In this document: in pieces, positions 34,111 to 43,400 of the stretch
Numbering within the stretch: position 1 is the stretch's first letter
How the letters are laid out: each line of letters opens with the position of its first letter
Origin: Hawksworthiomyces lignivorus
Lineage: Eukaryota; Ascomycota; Sordariomycetes; Ophiostomatales; Ophiostomataceae
Assembly (NCBI GenBank): GCA_002917075.1
Contig: NTMA01000035.1
Span: forward strand, 248,001 to 312,000
DNA: 64,000 bases
Direction of reading: 5' to 3'
The notes under the pieces: generated by a model
Seen by the model: the letters and a program-made list of their open reading frames with translations, nothing else
Database searches by the model: none
Told to the model about the DNA's origin: nothing
Translations under genes and position numbers: made by a program

Positions 34111-35556
34111 ATGGCAGCCCCATACACCATCCACACGTCGACTCTGTTCGATCCTAAGAAAAAGGAATTCCTGTCAGACATTTCTATCACTGTTGACCCA
34201 GTATCTGGCCTAATCGTCAAGGTATTTCGCCGGGAGTCCGAGTCACTGGGATCGGAAGCACCTGAAGGAGATGTCAACCTTCGCGGCAAAGTGGTCATGC
34301 CAGGCCTGGTGGATGCGCACGCGCATGTCTTCCTTCATAGTTACGAGTACGTGGCCAAGAGATTCGTTGTCATTTTTGTTAACTGACATTTCACACCTCA
34401 TACTGAAACATACAGTGAGCGTCCTTCTCTGAATCAGAAGCGCGATGAGAGCGTCGTCGAGCGAATTGTCCGAGCCGTCGGCCATTGTCGCACAGCTCTG
34501 CTTGCGGGGTATACAACTTATCGGTACGTCAAAATTGTATTGGAGCGTGTTTCTCGAAAAGTACCTAATTATCTGCACCATAGTGACCTGAGTTCCGAGT
34601 CTATGGGCGAAGCAGACGCCCAGGTGCGCGACTGCGTCAACCGGGGTCTGGTCCCGGGCCCGCGCATGTTCGTCGCCACGCGTGCTCTCGCCAGCACGGG
34701 CTCTTATGAGCTGCGTACCGAGAACCACGCCAACGGCGTGTGCTATCCGAGCGGCGGGGAGGCCGTGGACGGCGTCGAGGAAGCGCGCAAGGCGGTGCGC
34801 CGCCGCCTGGCGGCAGGCGCGGACATTATCAAGTTCTTCGCCGACTACCGCCGTCGCATCATGCGCTACCCGCCTGCACAGCAGCACCCGTACGTGCACA
34901 GCGCGACGCACCCGCCGGCCAACCCGAATCCGGACATTGTCGTTTTCTCCCAAGAGGAGATGGACGCCATCGTGCGGGAGGCCACGCTGGGCCGGGCACC
35001 CGTCGCCTGCCACGCGGGCACGATTGAGGGCGCCACGATGGCCGTCGAAGCTGGCGTGCTGACCATCGAGCACGCGTACTTTGCGGACAAGCCGCTGTTT
35101 GAGCGCATGGTCGCCAAGGGCTGCCTCTTTGTGCCTACGCTGGCCGTCTGCGAGCGGCTGCACCGCGCGCGCTTCGACCAGATCATGGCGCAGACCAAGC
35201 TCGCGTACGATCTGGGCGTCCGCTTCGCCGTGGGCGGCGACACGGGCACCTACCCCCATGGGCAGGGCGCGCGCGAGATCGAGCTGATGGTGCAAGCCGG
35301 CCTGCCGCTCGAGTTTGTGCTCGAGTCGTGCACCGTCGGCGGCTGGGAGGCGTGCGGCGGCGATCTCTGCGGCCTGCGGTTCGGCTGGTTCGAGGAGGGC
35401 GTCCGAGCCGACATCATTGCGCTGACCTCAGATCCGCGAGAAGACATACATGCCTTTAGAAAAGTAGACTTTGTCATGAAGGATGGCATCATCTGGAAGA
35501 AGGACGGCAAAGGCGTTAACATTTACTCTGACGATCATGCATGGGTTGGCTGCTAA
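34111..35556 (+). CDS. Metal-dependent amidohydrolase (imidazolonepropionase/prolidase-like)
   Basis: Exons 34111-34346, 34416-34523 and 34584-35556 (introns 69 and 60 bp) give 438 residues. Metal-ligand positions of the amidohydrolase superfamily are all present: H70 and H72 in DAHAH, K198 in IIKFF (candidate carboxylated lysine), H258 in CHAG, H278 in IEHA and D334 in GGDTG. The layout is that of the M38-type subgroup of Xaa-Pro dipeptidases, imidazolonepropionase-like enzymes and fungal ochratoxinase-like amidases, which cleave C-N bonds in cyclic amides, peptides or carbamates. There is no signal peptide, so it is probably cytosolic. The ATG at 34111 is the first in frame. It shares a promoter with the CapA-like gene and is followed in the same direction by the C45 acyltransferase. 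The substrate is unknown. Confidence 0.92.
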
Positions 35557-36079
35557 TGTCGATAACGCCCAGAAGGCTACGTAAATGTAAACTGTTTAGT
35601 CTAAAGCATATTTCTACGCAGATTAGATGTACATACAAATACAAACTCTACATGCAAACCCAGAAACTTCATCTACGCTTCTTGCAAAGAGACCTAGGCA
35701 AGTCCGTTGTAAATGAGCCAGATAGCCACATGTATTTTTCTCGCAAAGCCTAACCAATTGCATACACTCGAATTCGAGTATTATATGTACCCGAAAACAT
35801 CTCGGTCAAATCTCTTCGATGAACAGCTCTACATCTCTCGGATGGTTGATACGACTAAAATGGGCTGCATGAGTAGCATTTCTAAGCGGTGGTCTTCAGC
35901 GGGTTTATGCGAGACTCAACACTGCTCGGACGGACGCATCCGCTGTACATAGTTAATTCAGTCTTGACTATTCCATTTTACATAAAATGGACTGTTCTAG
36001 GAATTGTTGATGTGGCAGCGAGAAAGAGAACCTGCCAAGAATGTTTATTCTGTCTCTAGTGCTCTAACCTCTCTTAGCT
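35557..36079 (+). promoter_or_regulatory. Promoter region of the C45 acyltransferase gene
   Basis: 523 bp between the amidohydrolase stop and the next ATG. It holds motif copy 2 (35900-35911) 168 bp before the ATG and further CGG triplets just after it (CTCGGACGGACGCATCCG at 35925-35942). The short frame 35541-35753 is not supported as a gene. Confidence 0.5.
35900..35911 (+). promoter_or_regulatory. Cluster motif copy 2: CGGGTTTATGCG
   Basis: This copy differs from copy 1 only by C to T at position 9. It is in the same orientation relative to the downstream gene and close to the start codon, a typical place for an upstream activating site. Confidence 0.55.
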
Positions 36080-37243
36080 ATGGCAAGCGAACAACAACCG
36101 ACCGTGAAAACGGTCCACTGCAAAGGGACCCCTTATGAGATTGGCTTCACGCATGGTAGTAGCGTTTCCAAGGAAGTGCACTTCAATGTTGAAACATACA
36201 CAGCCTTCTTTGCTGAGACCGCCGGGATCACCTGGGAACAGGCGCGAGAGCGGGCCGTCAGACAGTTTGTGCCTTCGCTCAGCGCCAAGTATCCTGAGAT
36301 CCTAGAAGAAATGCAAGGCATCGCTGATGGCGCAGGAGGCGGATTGACTCGTGACGACATTCTCACGCTCAATGTGCGCAGCGAAATTGCGCTGACCAAC
36401 TACACCGATGGCTGCACTTCGATCAGCCAGCGGCAGACGCTTAGTGGCGGAGAAGAGAACGCGGGCAGCAACTCCGGCTACCAGGTTTTCTTGGCCCAGA
36501 ACTGGGACTGGCTCGAAGAATTGCAGCGCGGTATGATCATCCTGGACATTGAGCCGGCCGTGCCTCCGGAAGCAGAGGTGCGCCGCTTTGTCTTCCTCGG
36601 CGAAGCGGGCATCGTGGGCAAAATCGGCACGAACAACGCTGGCTTCGGCTTCTGTATGAATGCCATTCGCTCCGGCGCGTTTAATGCCGCGAATTTTCCT
36701 GTCCACGTCATGTCGCGGCGACTTCTACAGTTTGCGACAAGCTTTGACCACGCTATATCTATTCTCCAAGACTTTGGTGTTGCCAGTGCCATCAACTACA
36801 TGATGGCAGATAAGTCTGGCAAGCACGCCGACCTGGAATGCTCGCCGCACGGAAATGTGCGCATCGACCCGCAAGAAGACGCTCGCTCTGCGCAAAATAG
36901 CACCTATGTAGCGCACACCAACCACTTATATGGAGCCGGCCGGCCGGCCAAGCTCGTGGACCACCCGGCGCCGAATTCACTGACACGACTGGCACGCATG
37001 CAATTGCTGACAGAACAGGACCAGAAGCAAGGAGTCTCTGTTTCTTTTGACACTCTCCGGGCTCGCTTATCGGACCAGGAAGGGGCGCCGTATGCCATCT
37101 GTCGGAGCAGACCTCCAGGTGCAGTCGGCATGGAGCGGATGATTACTCTTAGCACAATAATGATGGAGCTGACAAGCGGAACTGGACAAGTCCTCCTGGG
37201 TCGGCCTTGTGACAACCCACCTGTGGTACATTGGTCGCTGTGA
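36080..37243 (+). CDS. C45 autoproteolytic acyltransferase, isopenicillin N acyltransferase-like
   Basis: An intronless frame of 387 residues, MASEQQPTVKTVHCKGTPYE onward, with the N-terminal GTPYEIGFTHG block of the family. The self-cleavage site is G111-C112 in YTDGCTSIS, matching Gly102-Cys103 of penicillin acyltransferase; Cys112 becomes the N-terminal nucleophile of the large subunit. Downstream blocks include AQNWDW, IGTNNAGFGFCMNAIRS, and DLECSPHG. Members exchange or hydrolyse acyl groups on amides (6-aminopenicillanic acid acylation, N-acyl amide hydrolysis). No penicillin synthesis genes are nearby, and the C-terminus (VVHWSL) is not a good peroxisomal PTS1 signal, unlike the penicillin enzyme. 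A different substrate in the cytosol is therefore more likely. It lies between the amidohydrolase and the second regulator, all in the same direction. Confidence 0.92.
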   Translation: MASEQQPTVKTVHCKGTPYEIGFTHGSSVSKEVHFNVETYTAFFAETAGITWEQARERAVRQFVPSLSAKYPEILEEMQGIADGAGGGLTRDDILTLNVRSEIALTNYTDGCTSISQRQTLSGGEENAGSNSGYQVFLAQNWDWLEELQRGMIILDIEPAVPPEAEVRRFVFLGEAGIVGKIGTNNAGFGFCMNAIRSGAFNAANFPVHVMSRRLLQFATSFDHAISILQDFGVASAINYMMADKSGKHADLECSPHGNVRIDPQEDARSAQNSTYVAHTNHLYGAGRPAKLVDHPAPNSLTRLARMQLLTEQDQKQGVSVSFDTLRARLSDQEGAPYAICRSRPPGAVGMERMITLSTIMMELTSGTGQVLLGRPCDNPPVVHWSL

Positions 37244-37490
37244 TGAAGAAATCCATCCCCGGAAAACAAAACTTAGGTTGGAGCGATAGACAACAAAGGA
37301 TCTGGGTCGTTAGTGTCGACCTAGAGCTTACTTAGCAGTTGTTCGTTACATAACTCTCGTAGATCCCACGTTTCTAGTGGCCCAATTTGCCTCCGTCAAC
37401 TCTGCTTAGAAACAAAAGCACTATTATATTCCATTAATCTAGTTCAATCTTGCGCTTTTCAAATCATTTTCTCTGTGCAGCATATTTGAT

Positions 37491-40043
37491 ATGAGCAGTA
37501 CAACACGAATGCGCTCTCGAAGGCGGCGACAGAGTAAAGCATGCACCCGCTGTCGAAAACGAAAAATACGTGTAGGTAGAATGCCTACGTGCGGCCTCTC
37601 GATGCGTTGTATACTTACATTTTTCATTATGCAGTGTGATTTCCAGTATCCAGCGTGCGGATCATGTCTTGCTGCGAGTGTGGAATGTGTAGGGTTTGAC
37701 TCAATCCACGGTGTGGAGAAGCCAAGGAGCATCATCTCGCACCTGGAAGAAGAGGTCGCCCATCTAGAGGAAGAGTTGAAGCAAATCAGAGAGCAACAAG
37801 CAGGCGGCTTTTTGGATACAGCCCAGGCTGCGGTGGATAAGGTAACCACACGTCTTGCAACAGCCGCCGCAACAGGAACGAGATCGGCTGTCGCTTCGCT
37901 TGAATCTGAGACTCGTCTACGTGGCAGCGGTAGTAACACTCGCCCGCATCGCCCCGATCAGCTTCTGCTGCCTCTAACTTCTGGGTTTTTCTTTTCTGGC
38001 TCGCCCGTTCCCCATCTCAACAAAGCGGCCGGTTGGGACGAGACCCGCTCCATCCATAATACGCAGCAGCATCCAGCGGGTGCCGTTCCCATCTCGTCCA
38101 TTCCTCGGCACGTGGCCCTCATCATGATGAAGCATTACTGCGAAATCTACCGCCCTCAATACCCTGCAGTAGATGAGTCCGATCTACTAGAGGCATTCGA
38201 CCGGGTCTATGACAAAACACAGCCGACCGACTTTGACATCTTCTGCGTCCATATCACGCTTGCAATCAGCGTTCGTATAACCCTCTTCTCAAACATATCT
38301 GTGTCTCGTTTCATTCTTCTCTAATAGAAATGTAAAGACTACAACATTAATGTACCGAGACGAGGGCCGCGCCGCAACGGCTGCGTCTGGATTGTGGGCC
38401 ACTGCTGTTGCCCATCTCGACCATCTGGAACAAGATGAAGCCACTAGCTCATGGCAAAGACTTCAAGCACTGCAGCTACTCGCTCACTACGGCTTCCTTA
38501 ACCCAAAAGATGTCGATTGTGTGAGGTGTACCGCAGCTGCTATGAGGCTATGCTTACAGCTTGGGTTACAGCACGAACTACCAGACTCGCTACTAGCTAG
38601 CGTTGACCCCAAGACCATCAACACCCGATGCAGCCTGTTTTGGCATTCCTATAGCATTGATATGTATGCTACTACTTTCGCTAGTTCCCTGTGTGATCTT
38701 TATATGGAAGGATTATTGTGTTAACTGCTGTCCAGTGCCTCGCAGACCACGCGATGCCGGCCATGCGCCACGGCAACATTTCCAACGACAGCAATGGTAT
38801 ATTATTCGAAACACTCCCTTGTTTCCCAATAATAAGTAAGGATGTTTCTCTTTAAAATTAATAATTTTGTAGGAGATAAATACTAGCAGCTCAACATGTC
38901 CGACCGGCCATGTCTGGGCTCTGCGAAAAATGGAAGCTGAAATCACCCAGCGACTATATTATCCGTCAATGGCGATGAAGGCAACGGAGGAGCCGTACCT
39001 GGATACCGTCTTTGGTCAATGGCAAGTTGATATTCGCCAGCGACTAGATACCTGGCATTCCTCAACCAGGCAGAGTGTGGCGCTGAGTGAGAAGATTGAA
39101 TTCTATGAGATTCATTACCACATGCAACGCCTCCGACTCAATCGACCGTCTCCGCGGCTTCCGGCACCCACCACAGAAATGCTCAAAGAGGCCCTTGCCG
39201 CAAGCGTCGCCGTGCTGCGAGAATTTGATGTCATCTCACGACTCGGCAAACTCTTTTACATATGGCATGCTGCCTACTGTGTAACTGAGGCTGCTACCTG
39301 CCTACTTGCTCTAGTCCTAGTCGGAATAGAAAACAGTCCTGCTGGCGCTGAAATCACCGCAGAAACAAGCGCAATCAATCAGCACTTGTCACCGGGGGAT
39401 GTTCCCATTTTGGCTCGCCACCTCAAAATGTTTCCTAGCATTCTCTGGAAGATATCACGGCGTTGGCCTGCTGTGGCCCACCATGCCTCTTCTTTGGAGG
39501 GCATCTCGCTGTTGGTTATCGAGAAGCTACAGACCTGGCAGCAGAATAGTAGTGGCAGCAAAAACACTAGCCCATCTGCAGGAGACATTGATGGTTTGAA
39601 GCAGAAGCTCAAGGACATGTCGTTCTTTTGTCCTTTTCCCATGGAAGCACACCTACTCGCAGCACACGAGGAACAGCAACGAACCAGACTAAGGAGATTT
39701 GATTCGTATGCTGTGCCAGGAGGTAAGAGAGCATTCCGAGCTTTCGTCGTTTTCTTCTTTCTTTTTATTCTATCGTGTATCAACTATCTAATACCACCTC
39801 AACCGAATCGCAGACAACAACATCACGACGCCTTTTGATGTTAGCTGGTCTCTCCCTCCACTGTCACAGGAACAGGTGTTCCCGCTCTACCCCTCGAACG
39901 GTGCAGACGTGGAGGACGCCGTGCTCGACTGGGACTTTGCGGGGGTTGGCTTTGAAGAGATTTTCGCAGCGCTGATCCAGGAACGTGGCGAAGAAGAGGC
40001 GAGCAGAGATGCCGTGTCAGTGTTTGATAACGCTACAGTCTAG
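37491..40043 (+). CDS. Zn2Cys6 transcription factor 2 of the amide-metabolism block
   Basis: Best model: exons 37491-37571, 37635-38270, 38338-38690, 38736-38796, 38873-39722 and 39814-40043, 736 residues. The zinc cluster C18, C21, C28, C35, C38, C45 (CTRCRKRKIRC, ACGSC, VEC) forms only after removal of intron 1. A coiled segment (ISHLEEEVAHLEEELKQIRE) and a typical MHR core (LQALQLLAHYGFLNPKDVDC, LCLQLGLQHELP) follow, then an acidic C-terminus (DVEDAVLDWDFAGVGFEEIF). The section 38664-38873 is uncertain: the frame-consistent splice gives an atypical stretch, whereas a family-like stretch (LADHAMPAMRHGNIS) lies in another frame of 38736-38796. This may be a frameshift or an exon boundary I could not place. 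It is a second candidate regulator of the enzymes and transporter around it. Confidence 0.78.
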
Positions 40044-40881
40044 TGCGTAGTACACATATCTAAACACGTTATAAGACGGCGTTAAGCAAGCGGCAGCAAG
40101 GAGCTCTTCGCTCATCTCCGTACAAGAAGAGTATTAGTGTCTTTTAGAGTATCCACATTTCAAAGCCCATAGTATCCGAATTGGATTTTTGAACTTCATA
40201 GAAATAAGAATCATGCTTCATCGAGCTGGAAACTAAGTCATATATTTGTTACGACAATCTCAAGCTAGTTTCCTGGGGTTTTAGGGTGAAGTTGACGGCT
40301 TTACGCGCGTCTCTGGGACGACAACGAAGGCATATCAGGAAAATGATACTCGAGCTACCGTATCATCTTGAAGAGCAGAATTTCTGTGGAGAATGAGAAG
40401 GCTGTATGCGTGCAGACAATCAGCAATCCTACACTACCTCCACAACCAGATGGTCTATCCCTTCTACTCCTTATCCAACCTTGCCTATATCTCTTTAGCT
40501 TGCATCAAATACGCAGTAGTGCGAATATCCCGGTCCATTATTACATCTCAGAAGCACCGGAGAAGAAAGGATACGCGGGGAGAAATTCATATCTGCTATT
40601 TGTGGGCTTTGATTATCTTGGCAATATAGCTCCAAGATAGGCTCTATATCGACATCAACAAAGCAAAATAAGAGAAAGGGGAGTGGTATTCCTTGCAATG
40701 TTTTCACAAAAGGTGCAGAGAGCCGTAATCTAGCCGATGTTCATCTTGCGATCACCTCCACACTCTTCATTCATATATATATAGTCAAGTTGTGCTTCCA
40801 TTGCTTTATTCCAGCCTGCTCAACGCGGCACTCTCTCTTTCCAGAACATTAACAACGCTTTTCATTTCACAGTCCTTTCCA
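40044..40881 (+). promoter_or_regulatory. Promoter region of the UNC93-like transporter gene
   Basis: 838 bp between genes. It carries motif copy 3 (40296-40307) and a TATATATATA stretch at about 40774-40783, some 100 bp before the ATG, suitable as a TATA box. The short frame 40368-40640 is not supported as a gene. Confidence 0.5.
40296..40307 (+). promoter_or_regulatory. Cluster motif copy 3: CGGCTTTACGCG
   Basis: This copy differs from copy 1 by one base (G to C at position 4); the match extends by GA on the left. It lies 574 bp upstream of the transporter ATG. Confidence 0.55.
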
Positions 40882-42390
40882 ATGGCTATCAAACTTCCCT
40901 TTCTCCCACCAGTGCGCCTGCACTCCCCCTTCTGGCAGAATGTCCTCATGGGCGTCATCATAGGGTTGACCGCTGGCTTATACCAGTCACTTACATCGCT
41001 TGGTGCTGGTGGCCTTCGATCTAACTCGGCCCACACAGTTCAAGTGGTCAATGCCACATTGTGTGCCACCTGGTTTGTTGCATCCGCATTTTGTGGTACT
41101 ATTCTCAACACGATCGGGCCAGCATTCACAGCATTTTTCGGCGTCTTGGGCTACGCGGTATACGTAGCCGGTCTATGGTACTTTGATGACACTGGCCATG
41201 AATGGTTTCCAATTCTCGGCGGTGTCCTGATTGGCGTATGTACCCTTAAGCTGTGTGCATCTGATACAAGGTCTATGGGGACGTATGTTGACACACGTTT
41301 GACATAGATTTCGGCCGGCCTGATCTTTGTCGTCATGGGCTCCATCGCCATGTCGTACTCGGAAGAAGAAGAGCGAGGCTCGTACATCACCATCTCGCAG
41401 AACCTGCAGGCTCTCGGAGCGGCTGTGGCGGGTCTGATCGATCTTCTCATCAACCGCGACCGGGCGACTGCCGACGGCGTTCCCATCGCCGTGTATGTCA
41501 TTGTATTGTCCATGATGGGCTGCGCGGCTCTGCTCGCCTTCGCCCTGCGCCCGCCGGGCAAGGTGACGCGCGAGGACGGCACGCATGTGGCCGTGGTCAA
41601 GTCGCGCACCTTTGGGGAGGAGCTCAGGGCGAGTTTCGAGGCCATCAAGAACTGGGAGCTGCTGATCATGATCCCCGCGTTCCTGCCGTCGGAGTGCTTC
41701 CTGGTGTACGGCGGGTCGGTCAACGCGTTCCGCCACAACCTGCGCACGCGCACGCTGCTGTCGTTTGTCGCCGTCCTGCTGCAGATGCCCGCCGCATACG
41801 GCCTCAAGATGGTGCTGGACCACACGGCCTGGAAGCGCAAGACGCGCGCCCTCGTTGGCCTGGGCCTCGTGGGGACACCCCTGATCGGGGCGTGGATCTG
41901 GCAGCTGGTGCAGGTCCGCCACTACGACCGCCACAGCCCGCCGGCGCACCTGGTCGACTGGAGCGACGCCGAGTTCGTGGCCGACTTCTTCCTCTTCACC
42001 CTGACGTGGGTGTCCAGCATCCTCTTCCAGTATATCATCCTCTACTACCTCAGCTGCATGACCAACTCGCCGCGCAAGTCGGCCAACTACGCGGGCATCT
42101 ACCGCAGCTTCTTGGCCGCCGGCGAAGCAGTCTGCTTCGGCATCGACTCGGCCAAGGTGGCATATATTAAGGAGGCCGGAATTCTCTTTGCTTTCTACAC
42201 GGCCGGCGTGTTTATCTTCCTGTACCTGGCCGTTTTCCATATTACCGAGACGCAGTACTTTACCGGCGAAGATGACGTTGTCATTCCGCAGCACATTGTG
42301 CTGGAGCACGAAGTTGCGGGAGAAACCGGCGGAGACGAGGAGGAAATGAAAAACACTCAAGGCAATGGGATCATCACCAAAGCTGAATAA
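40882..42390 (+). CDS. UNC93-like (DUF895-type) membrane transporter
   Basis: Exons 40882-41235 and 41308-42390 (72-bp intron, donor GTATGT) give 478 residues with about 11 hydrophobic segments. The start (MAIKLPFLPPVRLHSPFWQN, then VLMGVIIGLTAGLYQSLTSL) and the blocks SISQNLQ-like ITISQNLQALGAAVAG and SCMTNSPRKSANYAGIYRSF are those of fungal UNC93-like proteins, a branch of the major facilitator superfamily. The C-terminal tail is acidic. Substrates of fungal members are mostly unknown; here it is probably the importer or exporter of the compound handled by the neighbouring amidase-type enzymes. It is the last gene of the block that has the 12-bp promoter motif, and it converges on the FKBP gene. 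Confidence 0.9.
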
Positions 42391-42613
42391 CGGCTGAGCC
42401 TTGGCCTTTCACCTAGTTACAAAAGTCTCATTGCCCTTTTTGTCCCTTCATCCTGGATTCTGCTACAGAGAGGGACATACAAAAGCCAAAGTATCAAGGT
42501 GTAGCCATCAGCATATAAAGCTGTTGTAAGTAGCAAATTAGTATGTTCAAAGGATATGGTATCTTATGCCACATATTAAGGTATATTGCATTCTAAAAGA
42601 ATTTGCTGTGTAT

Positions 42614-43400
42614 CTAATCTTCTAATGTGACCGGTGTGACAATGGTCTTGCTGGGGTTTGGAACACCATCGATACCCATCAGCTCAGTGTAAAAAACTGT
42701 ACGTATATTAGCTTGGCACTTAACATCGCAGAGTAAACAATTGAATATGTACAGCAAGATGGAAACATACTTAGTGTCGAATTTGGTGGAATAGGTCCTT
42801 GAGAGTCGAGACCATAGCCCCGTTCGGGCGGAACAGTCAGAGTCCTTGGCCGATCAGTTTATGCCCGTTTACTTTTTTTTATTCTTTCTGCTTTCTGCTT
42901 TCTGAAAAATAGATGTCTTACCGTCGGTCGCCAATGCACATGTCTGTTAGACCATCGTTCCATCTATTTCTGTCAGCAATGCGCGGTCGTAATCGAAGTT
43001 AATCGAAAGAGTGGCCAAGCTCAACCCACCCGTCGATAACCTCATCACTCCCCAGCATGAACCTAAATGGCTTGCCGGGTGACGCTGGCGATTGATGTTA
43101 GCGAAACCAATATATCTTCCTAGAAGCCGTGAATTTTGTTCTTGCAAATTTATACGCACAAGAATCGACCTTTCTCCCGTCGACTAATGTCAGGTTGTAC
43201 TCCACAGATATGACATCAGTGAATTTGGTCTGGCGGCTACAGTCTACGTGCCACGTCACGTCAACTTTGGTCTTGTGGTCTTCAGGACCCGTTGCAGCAG
43301 TCATATCAGTTGTGACTGTTGCACGGGGCATCGGTACGCTGGCTGCTAAAGCCATTGTAGCGGCAGCCAGTACGGCGGAGATGAGAGCCGTGACGCGCAT
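42614..43400 (-). CDS. Secretory-pathway FKBP-type peptidyl-prolyl isomerase
   Basis: Five exons, 43400-43160, 43084-43030, 42963-42922, 42844-42771 and 42696-42614, with four introns of 66-77 bp, encode 164 residues. Only splicing reveals the family: VEYNLTLVDGRKVDSS, then PGKPFRFMLGSDEVIDGW, MCIGDRRTLTVPPERGYGLD and GPIPPNSTLIFYTELMGIDG. FKBP active-site positions (Tyr, Asp, Phe, Val-Ile, Trp, Tyr, Phe) are all kept. A signal peptide (MRVTALISAVLAAATMALA) directs it to the secretory pathway. The C-terminus (TPVTLED) is not HDEL/KDEL, so it may be secreted or held by partners. The likely role is proline isomerisation during folding of secreted proteins. A TATA-like TATTTATAAA lies about 115 bp upstream (43514-43523, minus strand). 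Confidence 0.9.

Noticed and set aside
34243..35295. 350-codon antisense frame opposite the amidohydrolase
   Set aside because: Shadow frame; the sense strand keeps all metal-binding motifs.
41173..42360. 395-codon antisense frame opposite the UNC93-like gene
   Set aside because: Shadow frame; the sense strand encodes a clear multi-pass transporter.
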